64,000 nt of DNA from Dermanyssus gallinae (Eukaryota; Arthropoda; Arachnida; Mesostigmata; Dermanyssidae), in the NCBI GenBank assembly GCA_003439945.1, contig QVRM01005619.1, forward strand, positions 26,809-90,808, given 5' to 3'. The notes under the pieces were generated by a model. The model saw only the letters and a list, made by a program, of their open reading frames with translations, had not been told where the DNA came from and made no database searches. A program made the translations under genes and the position numbers. This document shows positions 23,580 through 34,899 of the stretch, piece by piece (within the stretch, counting starts at the first letter, position 1; every line of letters begins with the position of its first letter).

Positions 23580-25950
23580 TAAGCAAAAATGGAACAAATA
23601 TCAAAACCACGAACGCCACAGCTGCCTCACGTGACAAACGTATCCATGCTGACTGGCTCCCGTTAAACTAGACTGACTTATGGTAGAAACTATCTCTCTC
23701 TGCAACAATAAGGACGTCTGACAATTTCCATTTAATTCCCATCTAATTTCGTTAGTCGACTACCCTTTCAAAGTTCATAATTACCAAACTTGAAGAACAC
23801 CTCAACCCGATAAACGTCTTCTCTGTGTGCCAATTTGGTTTTCTTAGGGCGCGTTTCATAGAGCTAGTCTAAACGCAGTTTGAATAGAAAATATGCAACT
23901 CCCTCGAACGCTGTCGGCTTTATTGCTGTCAGAAGCGTTCAATAGTCTACAATATCCCTTTGTCCAACAAATGCTTGAATGTCTTGGCTGCAACGTCATC
24001 GTAGCTGCATGGCTTGGTTCGTCCTACATCAGAACGCCGTAGGGTTTCATCCGAAGACCATTGTATATTCATAATTTTGATAAATTTTAGTACGAAAATG
24101 ATCTCAGGGCCGCATCCGCATACCGTACGATTGCTTTGGAGGACAATACGTCGCGCCCGTATCGAGTTCATCCATCGTCGAAACATTAAAATGTGACTTA
24201 AAGAATTGCAATGGCAATTTGTTTTGTTATCTTTTTGTTACCTTTCCAGTGGCCCACACAAGGATCTTATCCGGCACAGCTTCGCGATGTTGGGGCACCC
24301 GCCTATTTGATTGTAAATTGCTTGGACCAAGCTTGGACCAAAATACAGAGATAATTACGTTTAAATGGTATGCTGTCATATTAGTGTTTCGTTACAAATG
24401 TAGCGCTAGGTCTTCATACGCCACTTAGCTCAACTTTGCAAAACTAATGCTTCTCGCATCTGGCGATAGCTGATCGCGTAAAACCTGGCTTTCTGAAAAG
24501 TCTCTTTTAGCCCCTGGTCGAATCATATGGGCACTGCATTTGCGTACTGTATACTATTTTGTTTTTCATCTCAATCTGTGCCTACCGACTGCTCCCCGAC
24601 ATGAACTATCACAACGTAGTTGTATGTGTCTGCGTAGTGTATATGCCGACGGTACTCTTTGGCCGTACCGGCCAAATAGTGCGTGATCGTAGGCGACGGA
24701 TAGGCCCAGTGCAAATATTCAATCATGCGGTGGCAGGACAGGCGCATGTATAAACGCAGGGGTGGCGCAGGGCTGTTCGGGGAAAAGGCAATGTTTGAGT
24801 CGAGGTAACGAAACAACAGCAACGAGAAGTTTTGAGGGTAGCGGCCCCCCTAAAAGGCTTAGTCAGCGGGTGTTTATTCTATAGGATGAAGGCGTCGACG
24901 AAAGCCGACAACGACAATGGTGGTACTACATGATTTGCGAGACCTTTACCTGCCTGTTTTGTTAACAGCGTTCCTGGATCGCCACTGGATCTGCGAGCGC
25001 AGCGCTGTAGGCCGGACCATGCGCAGACTCCGGGCTCCAGGTCACTATCATGCGGGCCTACATACAGATCCAGGAGGGATCAAAAACGAGTTTGTGTGCG
25101 AATACCGCCACGACATTTGCCGTGCAGCGCGCTTGTCTACTATCTTTAGGAAAATGTTTTCCTACTCGGCAATATCAGCGTCGCGAACACGGGCTGCCAC
25201 GTCCAGGTCACAGAAGCGTTATACTTCGGGCGTACAAGCGTATAGCTTTGGGACACCGATCGAAAAAACAACTGATCGAACGCCAACGCGTAAGTACACG
25301 CGATTATAACAATAGTGCGGTGGTAGTACGTAAATAAAATTAGTAGTCAAAATCACGGTTTGATTGAGCCTACACGTTGATTCGCCGACACGCCAACCTT
25401 ATGTAGGCGAAAATAGCGGACAGGGCAGAGCGCCGACAGATGAACGACAGGGCCTACAGAATCTGCACGTGTGTCAGGAAAACAGCGTTAATTACGTACT
25501 ATTCATTAAAACGTGGCGCGTTTAGTGTGCACAAGCAGAGCACCCGAGGCCTGCTATCCGTATTAACTTCAGCCCTGCTAACGCTTACTCTATGGATATC
25601 TATGTGTCATCTCTATCCTAACCACGCTGAAGCACATATTTAGTACAAACAGATTTCTTTCTTGTCAGAAGTGCTAGTATTCTTATTTACTGAGCAAAGA
25701 TACATGTTATTTTTTATGATATGTTTTTAAATCTGTATACGTTGTGCCGTTGAGTACACGCCATAAAACTTATCCGTAAATAGAACAGGCCAGGTAGCCT
25801 TAACCTGTTCTATTTACGGAGCGAGCAAAGATGGTCATGAAAACTTTTCGAAAAATGCCAGCTGATGAATTAGGCTAGTTAAGCAAAGCTGGAAACGCGC
25901 GGGATGCATTTAAATAATTGGCAAGAATAGGCCTTTTGCAGAACATAGAA
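23580..25950. other. Unassigned DNA
   Basis: Several open frames of 60-130 codons occur (for example 24917-25309), but none shows a motif or composition I recognise. A notable hairpin lies at 25773-25820. Confidence 0.4.
25773..25820. other. Perfect 17 bp stem, 14-nt loop hairpin
   Basis: TCCGTAAATAGAACAGG is followed 14 nt later by its exact reverse complement CCTGTTCTATTTACGGA. No coding sequence adjoins it. Confidence 0.8.
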
Positions 25951-25951
25951 A

Positions 25952-26010
25952 ATATTGTGATGATTTATTGATCAATTACAATACGTTTGCACACTTGGCA
26001 GTGCTCGCCT
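25952..26010. repeat. Left arm of 59 bp inverted repeat flanking the R2-like relic
   Basis: Begins ATATTGTGATGATTTATT and continues through ACAATACGTTTGCACAC and GGCAGTGCT. The reverse complement recurs at 27684-27742 with about four mismatches. Confidence 0.9.
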
Positions 26011-26045
26011 TAATAAAAATGGTGGTAAAAAGGTGTCACGTGAGG

Positions 26046-27690
26046 TTAAGAATCAGCTGTCTGTGTCTTTGCTTGATAGTAGCCCCCGCTCTTATGGACC
26101 CGGTGCGAGCGGTATATCCTTAAGGTTCCTTGCAACGTTAAAACGGTGAGATCCATAAGATTCCTCTTCGTGGCGCCGAGCTCCGAGAGCGTCCTCGCAG
26201 ATTTGGAGTCCCATACACCACTCATAGAGATAGTGATGGATCCGAATCTGCGAGGTTTTTGCGGTTTGGGGAGCGCCGCTCTGAGGAACTCGACGTCATA
26301 TTTGGCGACCTTGTCCTGCCGTGCTTTTGCCAGGTCCCGGTTCGGGCCGCAAACCTCGACATCTAAAACCCAGACCTCGGTAGGTGTTGTTTCTTTATAG
26401 TTTGTTTGTGTGTTGTATCGCACATCTGAGCGACATAAGCCATCGTCTCAGACGCATGAGATCCGTGCCTAAAACGTTTGTTGTAGCCCTGGGGGGGACG
26501 CCCTGGCCGATCTGGTTTAAATACTTCTTACCAGATAGGTAAAGCATACCCTTAATCCAGTACTGTACAAAGGGCGTTTTGTGTGTTTTTTTAAAATGTG
26601 CCCCATCGAACATGTTTTGTAGTTGTTGATATTAGTAATCGGTCTCTTGTGTAGCGGTATGAATGGAGGTGCGTAAGATGGTCTGGGACCGGAGACCAGT
26701 TTATGTAGGAGGCGGGGTATGAGAAAGTCTTTTAAAAATATGAGTCTTTGGTGGGGTTTAAGGGGAGCTATCGTGAGTCTATTGAGTAAATGAAGGAGTA
26801 TATCCTTGGTGGAGTCAACTTTGCCATTGCTGTCAAAGTCGACTCCAAGATATCTCCATCGATCGCTCATACCTTTAGCTGGCAATTGCCGATCTCCAAC
26901 GTTAAATTCTGGTACGGTATTAATAAAACATTTACCTTCCTTCCTATTAAATAGGTGGGAGATAGTAAAGTTTTATTAGTAATAATTTCAAGGCCTCGGG
27001 ATTTTAAAAGGGGGTCCGCAATATTAAGGAGCCGTTGGAGAGTAGATTCCGTAAAGGCTAGGAGGATGAGATCATCCGCAAAGGCTATGCCCATAGGGCG
27101 GAAGTCATCAGTAAGCTAGTACCCGATTTTAGTTCTGTCTAATTTTGAAAGAAAGTCGTCGAGAACTAGATTAAATAAAAGGGGAGACAGAGGATCTCCC
27201 TACCTAACACCTTTAGTTGGCCGAAATGTGCGACATTCTTGTCCAAATTCTATGAGAGTTTTAGGTGACAGGTACACGCGTTCGATATAATTAATGAATA
27301 CCTCCGGGTATCCGCGAGTCCCGAGTGACCACAGGACGGAGTCATGACTCACCATGTCGAACGCCTTACGGAGGTCGATTGAGGCGAGTCTGAGCTCACG
27401 TCCTGCAGACTTGGCATCGTTAAGGATACCATCCAGAACCGCAAGATTCTCGAAGGAACCATTAAAGGGGAGAAAGGCTCGCTGAATTTGGAGAAGCTTA
27501 ATAGAGTTCTGGAGGCGTCTAGAGAGAATTTTGTTAAGCGTTTGTTGTAAGTATGAACTAATAGATAGGGGTCGCAGATCGCTTGGGGATGTGGCGGTGT
27601 TAATTTTAGGGACGAACGCTAAGCGAGCAGTTTCATGGGCTGAGGCAATATCGCTAATTAATAGTACGTTAAAAATACAAGTTAGGCTAG
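26046..27690 (-). pseudogene. R2-like retrotransposon ORF relic (RT and endonuclease)
   Basis: From 27690 downward the minus strand reads HETARLAFVPKIN, LRPLSISSYLQQTLNKILSR, LRLASIDLRKAFDMVSHDSV (motif A), KGVR-stop-GDPLSPLLFNLV (motif B with TAG for the usual Q) and GIAFADDLILLAF (motif C). After a frameshift near 26950 it reads RYLGVDFDSNGK and LTIAPLKPHQRLIFLKDFLI. Those thumb motifs and the final VLDVEVCGPNRDL, KARQDKVAKYD and ITISMSGVW are characteristic of the R2 clade, whose C-terminal endonuclease cuts the target site. The CCHC region between about 26620 and 26420 appears deleted. True R2 sits in 28S rDNA; no rDNA is visible here. Confidence 0.85.
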
Positions 27691-27742
27691 CACTGCCGAG
27701 TGTGCAAACGTATTGTAAATGATTAATAAATCATCACAATAT
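27684..27742. repeat. Right arm of the 59 bp inverted repeat, abutting a TA array
   Basis: Reverse complement of 25952-26010 with about four mismatches. It ends in ...CATCACAATAT and then (TA)n (27741-27762). Confidence 0.9.
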
Positions 27743-28143
27743 ATATATATATATATATATATACGCCCAACTTTAGCAAACTTTGGCTTGTGTCGACTTA
27801 GGCTTTTCCTGTCAACAAAACCATTTGTAAATCCAAAAACAAATCTTTCTTCCGCTAGCGTTCCCAACAATGCCGTTTAGGCACGTTCTCTAACCTAATG
27901 TTCGTTACGCTATAGCAAACGTGCTACAATTTCCCTCTTCCAAGGAAATAGCTATAGAAACAAATCGGAAAAAAACATTGACATACAAAAGTTGGAACAC
28001 TTCACTCATTTTACCAAAAATACATCTATATTCTGAAATTACCTCATATCGAGCGAGGAAAAAACATACTTCTACCGTTAACGGCGTGCACATTCCTCAA
28101 GATAACGATAAAGCTTTAATCACGAGAACGAGCCTTACTCTGA

Positions 28144-28333
28144 GGTGGCGGCGTGGTCTTAAACGCTAGTGCGTTAGTCATGACCGCTAACTACCGCGAT
28201 ATCCCCGGTTCGATCCCTGTTGTTGATCGAGTTTTTTTCGAGCGATGTTCGTTGAGACGGATGATAAACCATTCCGCTGAAAGCAAGCGTCCACGCTTAC
28301 ACAAGAGCTGTTAGGGAAACACTAGATACCTCA
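28144..28333 (+). mobile_element. SINE-B copy 2 (tRNA-derived)
   Basis: The head is GGTGGCGGCGTGGTCTTAAA with a canonical B-box GGTTCGATCCC. It continues GTTGTTGATCGAGTTTTTTT, CGAGCGATG, GATGATAAACCATTCC and ends GTTAGGGAAACACTAGATAC. This is the clearest head among the SINE-B copies. Confidence 0.85.
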
Positions 28334-29330
28334 ACAAATCCGCGTAAGCTGCTATACGCTCTAAGCGTTCGAATGCAAAAGAGTGATTTGCGAATTTAGG
28401 CACGCACGTCAGGCGAATAATATTAATAATAAATCCATCCACCTCTAAGAGGATTGCAACTAAATTAACGAATAAAGCATGGAAATCATAGCATGGGGCA
28501 ACAAAGCAGACAATTTTCGAACGCATACCCCAACTAACTCATGCAGGGTCGACGTGCCATTTATAAAGTCGCCGAAGTAACTTCAAGCATTTCTCCACGA
28601 TAGTCCGTTGAACCTTAGCCTATCGTTATAAAACACCGATCGCGTCTTATTGCCGCTGTTGCGTACCGTTTCCTTGTTTAGTTTGTGTAATAAACGACAT
28701 GCTATGTCGAATCGTCATCCAATGCAGTAGGTACCCCACCCCGTTGACTAGTTGTGAGTCTATCGATATAGTTGGCCAAAACCGTGATGCCCCCACAAGT
28801 AAAGCGATTTTATGACATAATCGGTACATTCATTTGACTGATTCTTTATGCTGTTCTGCGGACCTATGATTATCACGTCACGCTTACGTTTGCTAAAGGC
28901 ACAATTACGATGTAGAGCTTACTTTCGGAGGCACTTAGCCTCTGCCCGTTTGGAAATATGCAGTTTTCGTGAGAGGCCACTGCACGTGTAAGGGACTCGT
29001 TTGATCGAGATTAGCCACATCGATCCTGCATACATAGACGCTTCTGCTTCGGTATTTGCCGTCCATTCTGCTAACTAGGGCGTTGACTTCGACGGCCACC
29101 CTAAGGGTAAATGTTGCCATTTAGTGTTATGTGTTTCATCATGTTTTATCTAATCGTCTAACTCGTCGTACAAAGAGCAAGCGGTTCATCCCTTCGCTCT
29201 AGCCCTTATATCGAGAAATATTTTTTGCTACGTCACGTCCACGTGGGAATCGTTACTACGTGCGCCTCAAGTATTGCATGCTGGCTTTCTTAAACTCGCA
29301 GCAGCGGCCAGTTTAGCTTTATGGGACGCC

Positions 29331-29344
29331 AGTGCGGCATGCGG
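29331..29344. repeat. Left copy of a 14 bp direct repeat around SINE-B copy 3
   Basis: AGTGCGGCATGCGG here and at 29808-29821. This is likely a target-site duplication of a 463 bp insertion. Confidence 0.7.
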
Positions 29345-29807
29345 CGGCGTGGCCTAGGGGACTAAACATGCGCTAGTCATGGTTCTCATCAACCGGGGTG
29401 TCGCCGGTTCGAGCTCAGTTGTTGATCGATTTTTTTGAGCGCTGCCTATTGAGAGTAGATGATAAACCATACCTCTGAGAGTCAGCGGCCGTGCTGCCAC
29501 AAGTACTGTTAGGGAAACCCTAGATATCTTACAATTACGAAGCGATGCCTAGTAGTTACCGTTCCCTGGGGGTGGGAGTGAGTTCCACACTAGTCACTGG
29601 CTGTGGTGACGCATGTACATCACGATTCCCGTAATCCCCCATATTAATGCTGAGAGGTTTCAGCATTTTAAAAAATATATATATCTTACCATGTCCGGCC
29701 CTCGGTGCGTTGAAGATAGACCTGGTTAAGGTTAAGTTCCAAGCCCGTAGGAGACGGAGGATGGTCTTGAAATTAAAACAACCTCCGTAAAAAATGTGTT
29801 AAAATCT
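29345..29807 (+). mobile_element. SINE-B copy 3, 463 bp insertion with 14 bp TSD
   Basis: The head GCGGCGTGGCCTAGGGGACT has B-box GGTTCGAGCTC, followed by the SINE-B body (GTTGTTGATCGAT, GATGATAAACCATACC, GTTAGGGAAACCCTAGATAT). Beyond the usual body it includes the CACACTAGTCAC module (about 29586) and, on the minus strand, a short RT-like piece (about 29690-29760). The whole lies between perfect 14 bp repeats. It is either a long composite SINE or a SINE plus other inserted material. Confidence 0.75.
29690..29760 (-). pseudogene. Short RT-like fragment inside the SINE-B3 insertion
   Basis: The minus frame reads GLELNLNQVYLQRTEG, the wording found just after the YxDD motif in many non-LTR RTs (compare GLELNLEKCEIYVTG in the RLE element). 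It is only about 20 codons, so chance or a shared 3' tail is possible. Confidence 0.45.
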
Positions 29808-29821
29808 AGTGCGGCATGCGG
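29808..29821. repeat. Right copy of the 14 bp direct repeat
   Basis: Matches 29331-29344 exactly. Confidence 0.7.
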
Positions 29822-31020
29822 TTTGGCTAGGCACACGTTGCAAACGGCGGGTTAGAGTCGCAGGGTTCTGGGACTGAACATAGCCCTGATCTTACTCTGT
29901 ACTCTGACGAACCACCTTCGTCGAAAACTGCTTTTGTGCCTCTGTCTATTACATATATTTCATTGTAGTACAGATGAAAGACGGCTTCTTTCACGCAATG
30001 ATCCTTCGAGACGTACTCGCCGCGTACATTAATCGACGTGGGCCGTCAGACTACTGCTAATGGCAATAGAGTGAACCGGCAGGACAAGCTCGGTCCCGCG
30101 CCCGAATCGCGTTATCCTCGCCCAATCCTCGCTGTGTGCTTTTCTCCGTTCGTCCTCCGCTCGTCGTCAGCAGTACCCTTGAATTGAGGCAATTCCCGGC
30201 CTGCAAAAACTGCAATATGAAATCGCGTAGGGTTTCTGCTCCTAGCCAAGGGGCGGACTCGTCCACAGGGTGAGTCGCGCACATTCCTAGCAGTTGGGCT
30301 CCCTTGACAGCAAGAGAGAAAGTGAGGGGGGAGAGAGAGAGAGTCAGAGCCAAAATGATGCGCCATTCGTATGGGAACTGCCCATACGATACCCCAGTCG
30401 CACCCCTCACCCGTTCCACTCGGCATCCCCTGCGTCACCCACAGCCGGTATACCGTTATGACGAGCGCCAACAGTCCCAACACTACTACTACTACTATGC
30501 CTAGTGTTCCTTTCTAATGTTTCCTCTATTTTGACTAGAATTGCCGTCTATTCTATTGATGGTTCCGCTGCGATTGCTGCTACTTTTCGCAGTCGTCTCT
30601 GAATAGCCTACAACCTACAAACTAGGGTGGGTTTCTGCAACGCCGAGAACAAGAACGACGGCGACGTTTATTCTTGCTCTAACGGCCCCTACGGCGCAGT
30701 TAGAACCAGAACTTTGACTAACTATTACGAAGTCGATCTTGCAACAACGATTGCTGTTACTGATAGCACTGCTATCAGCGCCGGGTAACTGCAATCGGCG
30801 TTTCCTGTAACGGCGATTTGCATCTGCGCTAAAATGGCTCTCCATCGTCACGCGCTGCCTACGGTGGAAGATCGTGTCGCTTCTGCACGCGTTCTTAGCT
30901 CTCTCTCTCTCTCTCTCTCTCTCTCAATATATATATATATATATATATACGTTATAACGCTTAAAACGGCAACATAGGCAGACATGTTGAGATATGTAAG
31001 GCTTCTATAACAGTCAATGT
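29822..31020. other. Unassigned DNA with (CT)n and (TA)n
   Basis: A CT array (about 30900-30925) is followed directly by a TA array (about 30927-30950). The minus frames at 30057-30483 are unremarkable. No gene was recognised. Confidence 0.4.
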
Positions 31021-31049
31021 GGCAGCATGGCCGCCGCCGAAGACACTTA

Positions 31050-31185
31050 GGTGCTCTTCGCTGCAGAATCGAACACTGGTTCGATTCTGGCCGTTACACA
31101 TTTGTATTTATGGGGTCCGTCTTACGAAGCAGTGCGAAAGCGAACCGTGGACGTTAAGTGTTGGCTAAGGGTCAGCCCGAGTTGT
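31050..31185 (+). mobile_element. SINE-A copy 4, diverged head
   Basis: B-box ACTGGTTCGATTCTGG, then the SINE-A body: TTACACATTTGTATTTATGG, GAAGCAGTGCGAAAGC, TGTTGGCTAAGGGTCAGCCC. The A-box region is poorly preserved. Confidence 0.7.
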
Positions 31186-31230
31186 TTAGCCTCTCAATGG
31201 TGTGGCTATATATATATAAATATATATAAA

Positions 31231-31948
31231 CAGGGTCATTCATATCGTTGTGCACGCATTTCGAGGTTTGGTAGAACTCGGCAATAAAATAAGTTGCCGA
31301 TATATCGAAAGCGAAGGCATGCATATTTCCATAGGGCGTATGAGAAAGTTAGGTACATATTTTGAGGTTTGGTAGAACTCAACAAGAGAATAAATTTTCC
31401 TAGTGGAAGGAGGGGGCGGAAACGTCTTGGCAAATTTGTATGGTTCTGAACGTGAAAACTTGCACGTAAAACATAACAACTATGACTGTCGAAAAAGCTT
31501 AGTGACTTAACAACTACGTAACGCAGCACCATCACCTTGATACGAAAATGATGGGCATTAAATTTGCTATTGCGTGAGAGTGGTCTTTCGGACGTACATT
31601 TTTGGCCGCAATGGAAAAATTTTACGATTTTTCATGAAAATGCGTTAACGTAAAATATCGACTTTTAATGACTTTCCTTAATCTGGGTATTAGCTTTTTG
31701 CTACGCAAGCTAGTGAAAAGCTCCGAACGCGCCGGTGTAATCGGTTCCTTCATGCGTTGACTGGTTCTCCTGCAAACAGAGATTTCGCACAACTATGTAG
31801 GGAAAAAAGGCAGAAAAACTACTTTTATTAACTTCACTCTCTCTTCTAAACAAGACGTTTCCACGTCTTCCCTCCATAGGGAAAACTTATTTTCTTGCCG
31901 AGTTCTATCAAACCTCGAAATGCGTGCACAACGATATGAATGACCCTG
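31231..31948. mobile_element. MITE-like element with about 63 bp terminal inverted repeats
   Basis: The left end CAGGGTCATTCATATCGTTG continues through CGAGGTTTGGTAGAACTCGG. The right end is its reverse complement over about 63 bp with about two mismatches, and a TA follows it. There is no coding sequence. Internal inverted segments (about 31362-31450 against 31818-31900) repeat part of the same arm. It is probably mobilised by a Tc1/mariner-type transposase. Confidence 0.85.
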
Positions 31949-31949
31949 T

Positions 31950-32807
31950 ATATATATATATACAGAATCCGCCAGATAAATCAAGGCAAACTTGCGCGCC
32001 ACGCAAACGACATAATGGTTTTCGCCCTATTGACGTGTGACACCACTGTGTTCATCAGAACTTGTAAAAACCACATTCGATGCAATCACAGTGGTAGAAT
32101 TACATAATCTGGGCCCGGAATAAGAGCGAACGGTGGTAGTGGTAGAATCACTTTACGCTGCCAGGAGCATGGACGGGATAATCTTCATCTGCAGCTATCC
32201 GAGGAAAACTGTATATGTCACGAGACACAACGGCGCACAAAAGTCCGAGAAGGCTTCGGGACGAGTGCACCTAAGGAAAAGCTCACAACCAGCCAAGGTC
32301 GGTCCCAAGGGACTCCCGAACTTATAAAACGTGCCAAAAAGCTGAGTTCTGAAGATCCCGGAACTTTGCTAAGAACCACGCGCTTCTACTAGATGTAAGC
32401 GCTGCCATAATGCGTCGAATCGCAAAAGAGGATTGGCATTACATTATTTGTACGCACCAAAAGTTCGACAAATAAGATGAGAATCTGATGAGAACAAAGC
32501 CACCAGAGTGGCTCGCTCTGAGCTGTTTCTGTGTTCGCTCAAATATGAGGTTGCCGGGCATCTTTTTCTCAGATGAAAACATTTTAACGGCTGATGCTAA
32601 ATTGAACAATTGAGACATGACCGGTGGCTCGCCCACTGCCTTAAGAAGGCGCCTGTGATAGGAACGACCAAGTTTGCGGCCAGGACGCAAGTGTTGTCAC
32701 GCGCCGTGCTCAACTGTCTGGATGAGGGCTACACGGAGGGACGTACTGAGGTTTCGTTCATAAAAAGAACGACACGATAACGTCGGTTAGCACAGTAACT
32801 TCGTCGA
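31950..32807. other. Unassigned DNA
   Basis: No recognisable coding or repeat structure. Confidence 0.4.
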
Positions 32808-32907
32808 GCCTGGTGGCGTGGTGGATTAAGTCTGCGCCTTGCGACTGGAGGAGACACATAAGTAAGCGGGCTCGAGCCCCACCGTTGCACATTTGTATTT
32901 ATCTCTG
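32808..32907 (+). mobile_element. SINE-A copy 5, 3'-truncated
   Basis: Head CCTGGTGGCGTGGTGGATTA, GGAGGAGACACATAAG, B-box GGGCTCGAGCCCCAC, then TTGCACATTTGTATTTAT. The match stops there. Confidence 0.8.
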
Positions 32908-33132
32908 TACGTACCCTACTTCAGGCAGTTTTAGATGGAACCGAATCAGTGAACTAGAAGTGAGGGCGCTGTTGCCAGAAGGTAGCTCATGTGGTCTAGG
33001 ATTAGGCTGGTGGGTGCACCAACCTGTTAACAATTATCCACAGGGGTCTTTATTTGCCGCTCCCACTGTCTATGATTCAAAACAAAAGTAGGACCTATAT
33101 GCGTAGTTGTGTGAACGTTGTGTGTCTGCACG

Positions 33133-33137
<5 letters not shown>

Positions 33138-33163
<26 letters not shown>
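33138..33163. repeat. (TA)n microsatellite
   Basis: Short TA array. Confidence 0.9.
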
Positions 33164-33166
<3 letters not shown>

Positions 33167-33169
33167 GCT

Positions 33170-34168
33170 AGCAACTGTCATATCCTGCCATAACACGTGT
33201 GCAATATGTTCCTAGGCGTTGATCCTGCGTGAGCCATAGGTCTGCAAGCAAGACCCCGCTGCGTGTCATGCATCAGCTTTACACACACACCATTCTTGAC
33301 GCCATTGAAGTGCAAAGGGAATACGTTGTCACGCTCCTCCCACCTCTTCTGACGTATGCGCTATAGGCGCCTTTCGGGCTTTTCTGATGCTCAAGATGTT
33401 CAGTCGCGAGAGAGCGCAAAGCCCCTAAAGCCTTTTATTTAACTTTAATCGGACGAATATGCGACACACAGTTATCCATCGACGACGGCTGTTGCTGCTG
33501 TATCTGACAAAGACAGAGATCGTACCTTCTTCTCGAACACTATCATCATCTACACGTGGCAGCATCATTCTACCTATATCATCTAGCTTGCTCGTCCTCT
33601 TTCGTGCGAGCGTGTAAGCGAGCCATCCGATACAGCGAGGCTTTAGCAGAAAACCAAGCACTCTCGCGCCGCTCTCATTCGTGCCGCTCTATGGCGAGTG
33701 CTGAAGAATGGCTGGCTCACATATTTGTCGTGTTTTTTCCTCGTATATAATACGTTCTTATTCGGTTCAGCCAGCCCAATGGCGTCTCGACATGTGAGTT
33801 GCTCATCCATGTTGTCTGGCTTCCGGCAATTTACCAAAGCTACCACAGCACAAGAAAACTGGCCGCACAAACATCGCCGGCGGCACTCCTGACCAGTCAA
33901 AGGTCAACAGTTGTTTGGCCTTTGGCGTAATTTGGAATAGTTGTATGCGCTCTTTAATGCAGTCGCTGTACTTGAAGATTAAGTGTGCTACGTACGCTGC
34001 GGAGAATACCGTACTCTCGAGAGAAGTATGAGAACATAGAATATTAAGTGTAACGTACGGGCGAATCGAACGTGAGATACGTGATCGGTTGCTGCCCAAA
34101 TGTTTCCAAGAAAAATATTTCGGCAAATATGTGCTAACATGTATACTAAAACGCATTTTTATGACTCT

Positions 34169-34208
<40 letters not shown>

Positions 34209-34890
34209 AGGGTACATGTCGTCGCCCTGGTCCACACCAATTTGTCCGTATAATCTTTCTAATAAAGCCTATTTTATTACCAATGTGCACAAATGCGACT
34301 GTACTAAAATGAAAAAATATTAGACCTATTTTATTAATTAAAAAAAAACAAATTTTAGAACCTATATGTCAGCGGGAGGAATTGAGGGTCAACCAATGCT
34401 GTCGGCTCTGACATAGGGAGTTTTGATTTTGATAGTTTGGAACATCACCCCAATCCAGGACCTCGATTTGAACAGTTTTGTAGCGCATATTTCGACTCGC
34501 GCGGTGGAGTTTATTTCAGTGGACGTTAAGGGGTTACAGGGGAATTGAGCTCCCTGGAAACGTAGCAATTGTATAGTAGCAATATTTGCTTAATATCTTA
34601 TTATTATGCCTGTTCAGCCAAGTTAGCAGGCATCCCAACTGCTATTCCTAGGTTGACTAGGCCCGGGCCGTTAATTTGTTGGCCCGGAGTCTGTGCACAG
34701 AGGCCGTGTCCGCCCAGGTTCAATGAATACTACACCAGTGTCGTTGGCATGTCTGAAGTATCATCTATGTTAGACTTCTGGGAATAAATCAGATTGCTTA
34801 TATGGCATATATGCATTACTGCAAGAAACTTCAGCTGGCTTTAGTAGGGTATATATATATATATATATATAGCCATATTTTGATAAAATA
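33170..34890. other. Unassigned DNA with TA arrays at 34171-34204 and 34850-34871
   Basis: Open frames here are short or artefacts of the TA arrays. No gene was recognised. Confidence 0.4.
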
Positions 34891-34899
34891 AACAAGCAA

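Noticed and set aside
24917..25337. Overlapping 130- and 95-codon frames as a host gene
   Set aside because: No recognisable domain. Overlapping frames of similar length in unbiased sequence are within chance expectation.
26046..27690. A working R2 in ribosomal DNA
   Set aside because: No 28S rRNA sequence was recognised around it, and it has a TAG in motif B, a frameshift and an internal deletion.
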